The position numbers and the translations under genes are program-made. A stretch of DNA of 64,000 nucleotides from Prevotella melaninogenica (GTDB lineage Bacteria > Bacteroidota > Bacteroidia > Bacteroidales > Bacteroidaceae), in NCBI RefSeq assembly GCF_013267595.1, contig NZ_CP054010.1, positions 682,001 to 746,000 of the forward strand, given 5' to 3'. The notes beneath the pieces are model-generated. The model saw only the letters and a list, made by a program, of their open reading frames with translations. It was not told the DNA's origin and ran no database searches. Below are positions 44,329-53,162 of the stretch, in pieces. Positions within the stretch are counted from its first letter, which is position 1. Each line of letters starts with the position of its first letter.

Positions 44329-47199
44329 TCAAAGGCTGTTCTCTCGTCGGTAGTCGGTAGGGGTAACGCCACAGACGGTTTTGAAAGCACGTACGAAGTT
44401 TGAGTAGTCGCTGAAGCCACATTTATCTGCAACCTCGTTGAGGCTCACCTGTGGATGATTATTAAGTAGGGTAGTAGCTCTCTTAATTCTTAGGCGAAGG
44501 ATATAGGCAGACGGTGTGTAGCCTGTGAGTGCATTAATCTTACGATGGAATTGTCGAGGGCTCATACACATACTTGATGCAAGAGTAGCGATGTCGACAC
44601 TCTTGTTATTATTGAGTTGCATATAGAGAACACTTGAAAGCTTTGTGAGGAAACGGATGTCAACCTCTTTCTTGGCATAGTTTGCTTGCACTTCTTCTTT
44701 CTTAACTTCGCCTGATATAGAGCAGAATTTCTCCTGTAATAACTTGCGGCCTTCTAACAATTTCTCGACTCTTGTGCGTAGTTCGTCAGAGTTAAATGGT
44801 TTACAGATATAGGCATCGGCACCGGCTTCTATACCTTTGATGCGCTCCTCTTCCGTAACCTTTGCTGTCAGAATGATGATTGGAATATGGCTGATAATTG
44901 TGTTGCTGCGCACCTGTCGGCACACCTCTAAACCGTCTGTTTCAGGCATCATGAGGTCGGTAATGATAAGGTTTGGCACAATCTCCTGTGCTTTCTCCAA
45001 TCCTTCTTTTCCATTCTCAGCATAGAAGACAGAGTAATCTTTGGTGAAGAGCGAACCAATGTAGGAAGCAACATCCCGATTATCCTCAATGATGAGCAGA
45101 CTTTTCTCATTCTCTTTACAGCTGTCTTTCAGTTCTTCTGCTGTTTCTGGGATAATAGCCTTGTTGCTTTCAGCTGAATGTTTCAGCTGCTTTTGACTGC
45201 GATTGTAGATAGGCAGGCTGATATAGAAGGTAGTACCCTTACCTAACTCGCTGTCAACTGTGATTTTTCCATTCACAGCTTTTATTATCTGATGTACCAG
45301 TGCTAACCCTACGCCTGTACCAGTGTTATGCGCATCGTTTTCCTCTTGGAAGAAAGGTTCAAAGACATGTGTAACAGCTTCTTTGCTCATTCCCCTACCA
45401 GTGTCTGATACCTTTATGTGTAGTTGTTGTTGCTCGCCCCATACACTGACCTTTATCTTTCCGTAAGGTGGGGTAAACTTGAAAGCATTTGCCAACAGGT
45501 TGTTCATTACCTTTATCACATAGTCGGGCACAAAGTCCATTATAACCTCGCCTTTGCTTACTATCTGCAAGTCTATTTTGTGAGAATGGGCATAGCTATG
45601 ATAGCTTTCAACGATCATTGTGAGGAAAGCTACGATGTTGCCATTCTGCCAGTTGGCTTTGCCAATGGTCGACTTAATCTTAGAGATGTCTAAGAGTTGG
45701 TTGATGAGCGTAAGTAACCCTTTGCCTTGTCGTTCGATGATGATAGCCTTCTCTTTAATTCCTGTTTTGCTATCCTCTTGCATGTCGTGGCTCAATCCGA
45801 GAATGACGGTGAGCGGTGTGCGGAACTCATGGGTTATATTTGTGAAGAAGTTCTCTCTGAGTTCAGCCATCTTTTTTAATTCCAGATGGTTGCGGCGATG
45901 TACACGTTGTAGATAGAGGAAGACGATTAAAGCAACAATCAGGATGATTGAAGTCATTCCAAAAATAGTAAAGCCAATGTTACGCGCCTCACGTTCCTCG
46001 TTTAAAGACTGTTTCGCCAGTGCCATTTCTCTTAACTGTTTGTTGCGTTCAATGTTGAGTGTCGTGTTTTGAATACGATTCACCTTCTTCATATTGATGA
46101 CACTATCCTGCAAGGTTGTGGCTTGTTCGTAGGCAGCTAAAGCCTGACGGTAATCGCCTGTCTGCGTATAGTGTTTATAATATAGGGTGTAAATCTCCGC
46201 CAGATGCTCAGGAGACTTGATGCGCTCTGCTGTTTCCTTAGCCTTGTTAAGGTAGATCATCTTCATCTCGTTGTTTCCAGTCGTATGTTTAATTCTGGCG
46301 AGAGCGATAAGTGTACCCAACGCATGCCACTCGTCTTTTGAAGCTTTCATTATCTCGTAAGCCGCTTCAAACTCCTCTGTGGCTTTGTCATATTGCTTGT
46401 TTTTCTCATAGAGTGAACCGAAATAAGTATGGCAGAGCGATATTCCAAGGTCGCTTCCTGCCTCTATGTTGAGTGCCATTGACTTGCGGAAGTAGGCCCA
46501 AGCAGAGTCAAGCTTTCCTTTATGTTCAAAGATAGCACCAATGTTAGCATAATTGATGGCTTGTCCCACCGTACTGTTCAGTTCTTTCTCGCCCTTTAAT
46601 GCAATGCGGAAAGCACTGTCAGCACGTTCATAATTGCCCAGTGTGAGATAGATGTTACCCAGTCCGTTGAGCGAAACAACACGATTTTTCCTCACAGTAA
46701 AGGATGTGTCGGTGCTTTCTTTGCTAAGCATCCATGCGCGGTAATGGTAGTCCTGTGCCACGTCAAGAATGCCAATACGACGATAGTCAGTACCAATATT
46801 ATTACGGGCTTGCACCCATTCGAGGGTGTCTTTTATGTCTTCAGCTTGTATTTGTCCTTTACTATGTACCTTCAACGCTTCCTCAAATCGGCTTTCATTG
46901 CGGAGGTTCTTTCCCCATTCCCTTAATGCAATGATGCTACCAAGCTTATCTCCTTTCTTTTCTAATTGTTTTTGTAGTAAGGCAAGTGAGTCGGTATTGG
47001 TGACAGTATTCACAAGACTATCTGCTCTTTTGCGTTCTTCTGGCGTAAAGGTTGACGTTTTCTGTCCACATGAAAGAAGAGTAAAAATTGTAATGAAGAC
47101 TGTTAATATCTGCAGAGTCGATGGATAATAACCGTAGCTTCTTTGCATACGATGATTTCTCTTTGCTGTAATAGATTGGGTGTGCTTATGATATTGCAT
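44329..47199 (-). CDS. Hybrid two-component sensor/regulator with TPR sensor and AraC output
   Basis: The 956-residue one-piece system starts with a signal with a lipobox-like LLSCGQK (Cys44), then about six TPR repeats (about 85-370) expected in the periplasm, and one membrane segment (409-431). The cytoplasmic part has HisKA with His457 (FFTNITHEFRTPL), an ATPase (NAFKFTPPYG, DTGRGMS, GTGVGLALV), a receiver with Asp748 (LIITDLMMPE) and an AraC helix-turn-helix (855-950, ending VCGVTPTDYRREN). Catalytic residues are complete. A second Met at 47148 could also be the start. TPR sensors in this family are less studied than the Y_Y_Y type. Possible targets are the susCD pair on one side and the divergent genes on the other. 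Confidence 0.93.
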   Translation of the reverse strand: MQYHKHTQSITAKRNHRMQRSYGYYPSTLQILTVFITIFTLLSCGQKTSTFTPEERKRADSLVNTVTNTDSLALLQKQLEKKGDKLGSIIALREWGKNLRNESRFEEALKVHSKGQIQAEDIKDTLEWVQARNNIGTDYRRIGILDVAQDYHYRAWMLSKESTDTSFTVRKNRVVSLNGLGNIYLTLGNYERADSAFRIALKGEKELNSTVGQAINYANIGAIFEHKGKLDSAWAYFRKSMALNIEAGSDLGISLCHTYFGSLYEKNKQYDKATEEFEAAYEIMKASKDEWHALGTLIALARIKHTTGNNEMKMIYLNKAKETAERIKSPEHLAEIYTLYYKHYTQTGDYRQALAAYEQATTLQDSVINMKKVNRIQNTTLNIERNKQLREMALAKQSLNEEREARNIGFTIFGMTSIILIVALIVFLYLQRVHRRNHLELKKMAELRENFFTNITHEFRTPLTVILGLSHDMQEDSKTGIKEKAIIIERQGKGLLTLINQLLDISKIKSTIGKANWQNGNIVAFLTMIVESYHSYAHSHKIDLQIVSKGEVIMDFVPDYVIKVMNNLLANAFKFTPPYGKIKVSVWGEQQQLHIKVSDTGRGMSKEAVTHVFEPFFQEENDAHNTGTGVGLALVHQIIKAVNGKITVDSELGKGTTFYISLPIYNRSQKQLKHSAESNKAIIPETAEELKDSCKENEKSLLIIEDNRDVASYIGSLFTKDYSVFYAENGKEGLEKAQEIVPNLIITDLMMPETDGLEVCRQVRSNTIISHIPIIILTAKVTEEERIKGIEAGADAYICKPFNSDELRTRVEKLLEGRKLLQEKFCSISGEVKKEEVQANYAKKEVDIRFLTKLSSVLYMQLNNNKSVDIATLASSMCMSPRQFHRKINALTGYTPSAYILRLRIKRATTLLNNHPQVSLNEVADKCGFSDYSNFVRAFKTVCGVTPTDYRRENSL

Positions 47200-47259
47200 A
47201 TATAATAATTAGTTAATTTGATATATATGTGAGGGAAATTATAAGTATGTCATCTTTGA

Positions 47260-47267
47260 CAAAGATA
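47260..47267 (-). promoter_or_regulatory. -7 box TATCTTTG of the hybrid regulator
   Basis: TATCTTTG on the minus strand is part of a palindrome CATCTTTGACAAAGATAG (near 47251-47268), about 60 bp before the ATG. Confidence 0.45.
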
Positions 47268-47477
47268 GGATTTTATTTTGGAATAATAGAATATTATAAA
47301 TAAATTTTATTGTAAGTAGTATGTGAAAAATATGTAAAAATGTCAGTGGTAAATACTTGTTTTATAGTTGGTTATATTTCATTTGTGTCCGAATGTGACA
47401 TATAAACAAAATAAAAAATGTCCGAAAAAGATAGTTTTTTGTCCGATAGTGATAACAAGCTTTCGCACTTCTGAACT

Positions 47478-47485
47478 TAAATTTG
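47478..47485 (+). promoter_or_regulatory. -7 box TAAATTTG of the small gene at 47518
   Basis: TAnnTTTG match 32 bp before ATG 47518. It lies inside the longer open frame that begins at 47368, arguing against the longer start. Confidence 0.45.
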
Positions 47486-47517
47486 CAGCAGAAGTTTTAA
47501 GCAATAAAAGAGAAGAT

Positions 47518-47775
47518 ATGGTACAAAAAGCCAAGAAGCAATTTACAGCTAAGCAAAAGCAGAATATGCAATTCTCTGAAGAACGCTTTCAACTACTTGA
47601 AACGATTCATGAAATGATAGACGTTGAGCTCAATAAAAGAGGGATAAAGATAGATCAAGAGAATCAGGTGGAACATGAGATTAAACCGCCTTCAATAGTA
47701 AATGAATCCCCTTACAACAGCTTATGTGGATGCTTTAAAAAGTGGTGGAAGTCGCTGATGAGAGGCAAAACGTAG
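47518..47775 (+). CDS. Small basic protein of unknown function
   Basis: Start set at ATG 47518 (MVQKAKKQFTAKQKQN), since the promoter box at 47478-47485 lies just upstream. The 85-residue product has a Lys/Gln-rich helix, a central helix (RFQLLETIHEMIDVELNKRG) and a Cys/Trp-containing end (YNSLCGCFKKWWKSLMRGKT) that could touch the membrane. No family is recognised. It is divergent from the hybrid regulator and precedes the OmpA-like gene by 550 bp. Confidence 0.55.
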   Translation: MVQKAKKQFTAKQKQNMQFSEERFQLLETIHEMIDVELNKRGIKIDQENQVEHEIKPPSIVNESPYNSLCGCFKKWWKSLMRGKT

Positions 47776-48327
47776 GTAACAGAGAAGAGATTTTAATCTC
47801 ATTATCATATAAGAACAGACATACTAAGACGACAATATAAATTTAACATCGCATAGTAACATACATGCGCAGGCTATAATTTACTTTTAATATAACATAG
47901 AAACGTACAAACTTTCAATAGTTATCTGTCTTATCTACAATATGAGAATCAATACTCAAGCTATCAGTATTATTAAAGATGATGACTCAGTCAGTACTAA
48001 AAGACTCAGAAAAAATCGTTTGAAACTAACTTTAACGCCCATGTCCCCGAACGGCATCCTCACCCAAAGAGTGGGTGAGGAGAATGGGGGACAGTAAAGT
48101 ATATAAGAATAAACTACAACTGTACAAGATATCTATACACTAATGACATACGCTTATAAGGAAACTTTGCGTATTTGACAAAGGACATTGATGTTATCGA
48201 AGAGCAATCTATGTTCTAAACACTAACACAAATCTGCGAGAATATCTATTATTTAAACATAAAAGCCCAAGTCTTCGATACGGCACTACTCCGAAAGGAG
48301 TTATAAAAGGGAGACACAGTTTCTATT
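47776..48327. other. Intergenic region before the OmpA-like gene
   Basis: Holds the double hairpin at 48042-48093. No gene, RNA or clean TAnnTTTG promoter is seen. The OmpA-like gene's promoter is therefore not identified. Confidence 0.4.
48042..48093. repeat. Double hairpin after the small gene
   Basis: Outer arms TGTCCCC / GGGGACA and inner arms CTCACCC / GGGTGAG with loop AAAGAGT. No T run follows; similar in type to the G/C-rich extragenic hairpins at 27571-27700. Confidence 0.5.
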
Positions 48328-49677
48328 ATGAAGAGGAAGCTATCTAAACCGCTCATTCCACCGCTCAGCGGAAGATGGGCAAGAGTGGGACTGATAGTCT
48401 TATTCACACTGTCGACAACTGTTCCTATACAGGCACAGAATGAACAGGAGAACAGAACTCAGTTGCCACGGAATCTAAACAGCGAATTGCGTAGGAAAAC
48501 ATGGAGCATCTATGCCGAAGGAGGATTGTCTTGGGCAACGGATGTGTGGTATCAGAACCTTGATGCTAAACGAAGTTACAAGCTATCACCAGCCGTTGGC
48601 GGTGGTATCGACTTCACTATCCGCCCTTGGATACGCATAGGGGGAGAATATTTATGGTCGCGTTATCGTCGTGAACAGCGATTCTCCAACCTTAATACTC
48701 AATCAATGCCAGTCAAGGTGTATGGTAACTATATGATGAACTTCCATAATGTTAAACTCGGTTTGCAGCTCAACTTCATGGAGTTATGGCCACAACGGCG
48801 TGCTCAGTGGCTTAATGTTTGGATGGGAACAGGCTTAGGATATTCCTTTCTCAAGGGTAATGAGTATGGAATGTATTTCAGCAATACGATGAATCAGAAC
48901 GGACAGACAACACCTATTGGCAATAATTCAGCCATCAGTAACGAGTCTGAATTAACACTTACGGGTAACGTCCGAACAACAAACCGACATGAAGAGTTCA
49001 ACAAACTTTTCATCCCTACAACCTTACATGTTGAGGCAGACGTGAGCCGTCGCTTCACGGTTGGACTGAAGGGGGAGATGGACTGGCTGTTGAGTCGTGG
49101 GGGAATTGCTCCAAAGAACTATATCTTTGCCCTTGCTACAGTGCGTTATAACTTTGTTAGAAGTGGTGCAAAGGTACAGCAAGTTTATTATGAAGGAGAG
49201 CTATCTCAACTTAACGACCGTGTGAATGCGCTCCAAAAGGAAGCTACTGAAAACAGAGCACGTGCCGACCGCGAAGCTACTGAACGGCAGAGGGTAGAAC
49301 AAAAGAATGCTGACTTACAACAACGTCTCTCTGAATATGAACGCAGCATAAGTGAACCAAGTCCTGCCGTTCAGATTGCTCACTATGTTCAATTTGCTAA
49401 CAACAGTGCTGGCATAAGTCGCGACGAACTTGCACATCTCAAGTATTTCGCGGCCTACATGCGTGGTCATCAGCTATCAATCATTGCCGAAGCGAGCACA
49501 CCCGGTCCAACAGGTTATAATCAGAAACTCTCTGAACGCCGTCTTAAACATGTGGTTAAGGTACTCTTGAAGGAAGGCTTTGCTAAAGAAGACCTCCATC
49601 CGCAGATTGCCATTGGAGAACAAGATGGTAAACCAGATGCCGCAGGACGAAGAGTTACGATTAAGTTGGTCAAGTGA
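48328..49677 (+). CDS. Outer-membrane protein with beta-barrel, coiled coil and OmpA-like C-terminus
   Basis: The 449-residue protein has a signal peptide ending PIQAQ, a predicted beta-barrel (about 50-280; KTWSIYAEGGLSW, FTIRPWIRIGGEYLWSRY), a coiled coil (about 288-335, LNDRVNALQKEATENRA) and an OmpA-like peptidoglycan-binding domain at the end (about 345-449; VQFANNSAGISRDELAHL, ISEASTP-like IIAEASTPGPTGYNQKLSE, RVTIKLVK). It should connect the outer membrane to the cell wall. The lipoprotein gene follows 136 bp downstream. The stop codon runs directly into an octamer repeat array. Confidence 0.85.
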   Translation: MKRKLSKPLIPPLSGRWARVGLIVLFTLSTTVPIQAQNEQENRTQLPRNLNSELRRKTWSIYAEGGLSWATDVWYQNLDAKRSYKLSPAVGGGIDFTIRPWIRIGGEYLWSRYRREQRFSNLNTQSMPVKVYGNYMMNFHNVKLGLQLNFMELWPQRRAQWLNVWMGTGLGYSFLKGNEYGMYFSNTMNQNGQTTPIGNNSAISNESELTLTGNVRTTNRHEEFNKLFIPTTLHVEADVSRRFTVGLKGEMDWLLSRGGIAPKNYIFALATVRYNFVRSGAKVQQVYYEGELSQLNDRVNALQKEATENRARADREATERQRVEQKNADLQQRLSEYERSISEPSPAVQIAHYVQFANNSAGISRDELAHLKYFAAYMRGHQLSIIAEASTPGPTGYNQKLSERRLKHVVKVLLKEGFAKEDLHPQIAIGEQDGKPDAAGRRVTIKLVK

Positions 49678-49678
49678 T

Positions 49679-49712
49679 GGCGAGTTGACGAGTGAACAAG
49701 TTGACGAGTGAA
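49679..49712 (+). repeat. Octamer repeat array at the stop of the OmpA-like gene
   Basis: GCGAGTT, GACGAGTG, AACAAGTT, GACGAGTG begin right after the TGA at 49675-49677, sense-oriented, as at the mnmA stop. Confidence 0.6.
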
Positions 49713-49812
49713 TAAAATAACAATAATCATAAACATGAGTTTAGGAAAGCGACTGACAGAACAACCGAACCTGCTTCGTTTACCTTCCTTAACTCCCAAA
49801 GAAATAATAGTT

Positions 49813-51129
49813 ATGAAACATATTAAAGCTATGATGTTCGCCATCGTGATGTTGATGGCAACACCTGTCTTCTTTACTTCATGTCAGGAAGACGCACCCG
49901 AGATTAATTACACGATGAACGTATCGGTGACAAATGACTTTACAAAGGTTGTGCAGGCTATCAACGAGGGCTTCCTCAAGAATGAACAGGCAGTAGATAG
50001 TCTAACAAAAGTCATCGATAAGATGAATACTTCACAGGAGCAGAAACTAAAAGCACTTTACGATATTCTGACTTCTATGAACTCTACTCTTGAAGCTAAA
50101 CTTGCTGCAGTAGAGTCTGCTATCAAGGCACAAACCTTGTCATTAGAGGCTAAGATGGAGTTATTGGAAAAGGCCCTCAAGGCACAGACTTTGTCATTAG
50201 AGGCTAAGATGGAGTTGTTGGAAAAGGCCCTCAAGGCACAAACTTTATCTTTTGAGAAGAAGATGGAACTTTTGGAGAAGGCTATTAAGGCACTGCCGGA
50301 TTATAGCGAGAAGTTAGAGGCTATCGAGGCAGCTATCGCTGCACTCCCTAATTATGGAGATCAGCTTACTGCTATAGAAGCAGCCATTGCAGCTATGCCT
50401 AACTATGATGCTAAGTTCAAAGCCATCGTTGATGCGCTCAACTTAATGAAGAAAGAGGTTGAAAAGGTTGGTACAGCACAAAGTAATGTGTCTACAGAAC
50501 TCGCTAATACTACATCAGCTATCAATAACCTTATCTCTGCGGTGAATAGTGGAAATACGGATGCTGCTAAGGCTCTCGCAGGCATCGTTAAGAAGCTCGA
50601 CGAACTTAAGGAAAAGATTGGAACAAGTGGTTCTGGTGGCTCTGGTGGTTCTGGCGGCTCAGATAGTCCTGATGAAAAAGATATTGCAACATTCGGCAGT
50701 ATAGTGGAATCTATTGATAAGATGAACTCAAAGTCATTCGAACTTCATAGTGGTACATTCTACTTCAGAACGGACGAAGGAAGATACGGAGTGGCTCAAG
50801 TGAATGGTGTAAGAAATATACATGTGGCAGGTGAAAAAAATAGAACTATATTTGTAATCAATTTCGTAGTTTATAATACCAATGGTAAGGTTCATAGGAG
50901 AAGTTTTATGAACTTTGATACTTACATTGGAGGTGCGCATGTTGAAGTAGTTCGAGATCTGGACTTTGATAATGATTTGTTAGGAGGACTTGGTGTTGAC
51001 TTCCATTTAAAGGTGAAAAGCGGCAGCTTCCATGATGGTAGTTTCGCTTATCAAAAAGTAAATAAGGCGGTGTTTGAACCTAAAAATAAAGCACGGGCAG
51101 TGGTCTTTCTTAAGAACCCAGATGAATAA
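49813..51129 (+). CDS. Coiled-coil lipoprotein with 18-residue repeats and Gly/Ser hinge
   Basis: Start set at ATG 49813 (MKHIKAMMFAIVMLMATPV), giving a lipoprotein signal with Cys24 (FFTSCQED). A longer frame begins at a GTG and lacks a signal at its start. The 438-residue protein has a long alpha-helical region (about 40-268) with three tandem 18-residue repeats (KAQTLSLEAKMELLEKAL; 105-158), then ALPNYGDQLTAIEAAIAA-type repeats. A flexible hinge (GSGGSGGSGGS, about 272-283) leads to a globular end domain (290-438). The repeats are nearly identical at DNA level (54 bp x 3, 50125-50286). Likely an envelope spacer or adhesin partner of the OmpA-like protein; this is inference. Confidence 0.8.
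   Translation: MKHIKAMMFAIVMLMATPVFFTSCQEDAPEINYTMNVSVTNDFTKVVQAINEGFLKNEQAVDSLTKVIDKMNTSQEQKLKALYDILTSMNSTLEAKLAAVESAIKAQTLSLEAKMELLEKALKAQTLSLEAKMELLEKALKAQTLSFEKKMELLEKAIKALPDYSEKLEAIEAAIAALPNYGDQLTAIEAAIAAMPNYDAKFKAIVDALNLMKKEVEKVGTAQSNVSTELANTTSAINNLISAVNSGNTDAAKALAGIVKKLDELKEKIGTSGSGGSGGSGGSDSPDEKDIATFGSIVESIDKMNSKSFELHSGTFYFRTDEGRYGVAQVNGVRNIHVAGEKNRTIFVINFVVYNTNGKVHRRSFMNFDTYIGGAHVEVVRDLDFDNDLLGGLGVDFHLKVKSGSFHDGSFAYQKVNKAVFEPKNKARAVVFLKNPDE
50125..50286 (+). repeat. 54-bp tandem repeat inside the coiled-coil gene
   Basis: Three copies of an in-frame 54-bp unit (AAGGCACAAACCTTGTCATT...). The first two differ by only a few bases, so copy number could change by slippage without breaking the frame. 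Confidence 0.8.
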
Positions 51130-51258
51130 TGTATTTACCATTCCAAGATGGAATTAAATTATAGACCCCATCGCTGAAAAGAAGATAGTAATTTCATAAA
51201 ACTCTCTTAATCTTTTCCTCCTGCCATTGTGCAGGGGGAAAGACCGAAAAAACAAATC

Positions 51259-51309
51259 CAAGTTAGTCATTAGAATCTGAAGTCCTCATTTTCTAATGGT
51301 TGATTTGGA
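51259..51309. mobile_element. Remnant of the ~190-bp MITE-like element (ends only)
   Basis: CCAAGTTAGTCATTAGAATC and TTTCTAATGGTTGATTTGG face each other across a few bases, resembling the inverted ends of 4573-4765 with the interior lost. Confidence 0.45.
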
Positions 51310-51467
51310 TTTTTTTGATAGCTTTTTATCAAGTGTATTTGTATATATGTTTGTTAGAAAAATATTTACATTTATCGTCTTCGTAAAGCCCTTTTTTACC
51401 CTAAAAATGCCTCTGGAAGTCTGCTATGTAACTATCAGAGAGTCAGGAAGTTGTGATATTGCATTTC

Positions 51468-51569
51468 AAAAGGTGCTTAATTGGACTTCAAAAGGGCGTT
51501 AGTAAGGGTCTTAAAGAGCACCTTTTGCAAGCCAAAAAGGCGTTAATTCGAATGTAATTAAGCCTTAAT
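51468..51569 (+). repeat. Dispersed 105-bp five-unit element, copy F
   Basis: Units AAAAGGTGCTTAATTGG, AAAAGGGCGTTAGTAAGG, AAGAGCACCTTTTGCAAGCC, AAAAAGGCGTTAATTCG and TAATTAAGCCTTAAT. It follows the lipoprotein gene in the same direction. Confidence 0.82.
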
Positions 51570-51648
51570 AAAAATCGAGTAGATGAAAAATAATTACAAA
51601 GAGGATTGCTAACAGTTAAACTATTAACCTCCAAAACCTCTAAAAAGC

Positions 51649-52017
51649 CTACTTTAAAAGATACTGTTTTCTCGACTCTATAATATCTTCCATGTTCTCA
51701 CTCGCCCATGAAAGGAGGTTGTCGATAAGCGGTAGTAGACTTTTCCCTTTCTCCGTAAGCGAATATTCAACGCGGGGAGGTATCTCTGGAAAGACTTCCC
51801 GATGAATAAGTCCATCACCCTCCAACATCTTCAGCGTTGCAGTCAGCATCTTTTGAGAAATATCGGGGATATTACGTTGCAGTTCCTTAAAGCGTTGACA
51901 ATCGTTGTTCTCCAACGTGAAAAGCACCAACATCGACCACTTGTCCCCTACTCTTGAGAGTACATTTCTTATAGGACAGTTAGGATAGAGGGCATCTCTG
52001 ACTTCATTTCTATTCAT
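51649..52017 (-). CDS. HxlR-family winged-helix regulator
   Basis: The 122-residue protein shows the HxlR pattern: CPIRNVLSRVGDKWSMLVLF, RFKELQRNIPDISQKMLTATLKMLEGDGLI, and the wing PPRVEYSLTEKGKSLLPLI. Such regulators respond to reactive electrophiles or redox state, often through a conserved Cys (here Cys15 in NCPIR). It is divergent from a cupin gene with 229 bp between the starts. -7 box TACTTTTG at 52049-52056. Confidence 0.9.
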   Translation of the reverse strand: MNRNEVRDALYPNCPIRNVLSRVGDKWSMLVLFTLENNDCQRFKELQRNIPDISQKMLTATLKMLEGDGLIHREVFPEIPPRVEYSLTEKGKSLLPLIDNLLSWASENMEDIIESRKQYLLK

Positions 52018-52048
52018 ACTTATAAGCTCTTTAAGTTATATTACTGCA

Positions 52049-52056
52049 CAAAAGTA
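52049..52056 (-). promoter_or_regulatory. -7 box TACTTTTG of the HxlR gene
   Basis: TAnnTTTG match 31 bp before the ATG; no clear -33 box. Confidence 0.45.
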
Positions 52057-52175
52057 ACTATTATAAGCTAAGGCTCGCATCTTTTAGTGTTAAACTATGT
52101 AAAACAAGTACCCTTTAAATGCTTTATTATCAGTATTACTTACCTCAAGGTAACTGGCTGACATTTGCGTGCCTA

Positions 52176-52207
52176 CTTGTAGAATAGACTGAAAATCAAT
52201 ACCTTTG
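52176..52207 (+). promoter_or_regulatory. Promoter of the cupin-HxlR unit
   Basis: CTTG (52176-52179), 20 bp, TACCTTTG (52200-52207), 39 bp before the cupin ATG. Confidence 0.6.
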
Positions 52208-52246
52208 CATCATCAAAACAAACAAAACAATAAAACAAAAAGAATT

Positions 52247-52699
52247 ATGAAAACAGTTGAAACGATCAAGAACGGTAAGAACTTCACAGCAGTAAACGTA
52301 GGTAAGCTCAGCGATATCAAGGACTATGTGCTCCCATTCGGAGAGATTGAGATTCCGGGTAAGGTATTCGCTGGTCAGGCATTGCAAGCAACAGGTAGCG
52401 AACTTTCATTCCAGACTCTTGTACCTGGTCAGGACAGTGGTTTCCTTCATACACACAAGACACACGAGGAACTTTACTTTATCCTCAAAGGTGAAGGTGA
52501 ATATCAGGTTGATGGCGAGGTATTCCCAGTGACTGAAGGTAGTATTATTCGCGTTGCTCCAGAAGGTAAGCGTGCGCTGAAGAATACTGGTAATGACGAG
52601 ATGTTAATGCTCTGTATTCAGTATAAGGCAAACAGCTTTGCTGAGAATGATGCACCTGCTGGCGATGGAGTGATACTGAATGAAGAACTAAAATGGTAA
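52247..52699 (+). CDS. Small cupin protein
   Basis: Start set at ATG 52247 (MKTVETIKNGKNFTAV), behind an AAAAAGAATT stretch; the upstream frame begins in the -7 box itself. The 150-residue single-domain cupin has motif 1 HTHKTHEELYFILKGEGEY with the metal-ligand His, His and Glu, and motif 2 around VTEGSIIRVAPEGKRALKN. Cupins are a wide enzyme and sensor class, so the reaction is not known. It overlaps the next gene (HxlR-like) by 7 bp, so the two proteins are made together. Confidence 0.85.
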   Translation: MKTVETIKNGKNFTAVNVGKLSDIKDYVLPFGEIEIPGKVFAGQALQATGSELSFQTLVPGQDSGFLHTHKTHEELYFILKGEGEYQVDGEVFPVTEGSIIRVAPEGKRALKNTGNDEMLMLCIQYKANSFAENDAPAGDGVILNEELKW

Positions 52700-52998
52700 T
52701 TGACCCACTATTCCCTACGTGTCCGATACGTAATATCCTCTCACGGATATGCGTGGCGGACACGCTTTGCCTTATCCAAACACTCGGTAAGAAAGGCAGA
52801 GCAACTTACGAAGAGTTAAGGTATGACCTGCCCGACTCTCCCCTATCCGCCTCGCTAAATATATTAAAAGAAGATCGGATTATTGTTGAAAGCGACAAAC
52901 AATACGCCCTTTCAAACATTGGAAAAGAACTATTTCCACTCATCTCAGCGCTCATCGCTTGGTGTGAGAGGAATGTTTCTCCATCTCTAAGGCAATAG
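52693..52998 (+). CDS. Second, short HxlR-like winged-helix protein
   Basis: A 101-residue protein starting FPTCPIRNILSRICVADTL, clearly related to the HxlR protein at 51649 (YPNCPIRNVLSRVGDKWSM). It lacks the GDKW motif and part of the wing, but keeps LSNIGKELFPLISALIAWCERN. It may be a diverged or DNA-binding-weakened partner that pairs with the full HxlR protein. It overlaps the cupin stop by 7 bp. Confidence 0.8.
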   Translation: MVIDPLFPTCPIRNILSRICVADTLCLIQTLGKKGRATYEELRYDLPDSPLSASLNILKEDRIIVESDKQYALSNIGKELFPLISALIAWCERNVSPSLRQ

Positions 52999-53053
52999 TT
53001 CAAACAAGGTGTAACATTGTATTTAGTCACATTTCAGGCTTTTACAAAACGAA

Positions 53054-53089
53054 AAGGAGTGAAAGAAAATATCGTTTCTTCCACTCCTT
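53054..53089. terminator. Two-way terminator between the HxlR-like and beta-galactosidase genes
   Basis: AAGGAGTGAAAGAAA and TTTCTTCCACTCCTT form a 15-bp stem with one mismatch and a 6-nt loop. T-rich sequence lies on both sides. It sits between converging genes. Confidence 0.8.
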
Positions 53090-53162
53090 ATTCATTTTAT
53101 GTAGCTCTATCAGAAGCAGGGGTAGCAATTGCAGGGATGCCCTACAACTGATAGAAAAGCCT

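Noticed and set aside
47368..47517. N-terminal extension of the small gene at 47518
   Set aside because: A TAnnTTTG box at 47478-47485 lies inside it, and the extension does not look like a protein domain.
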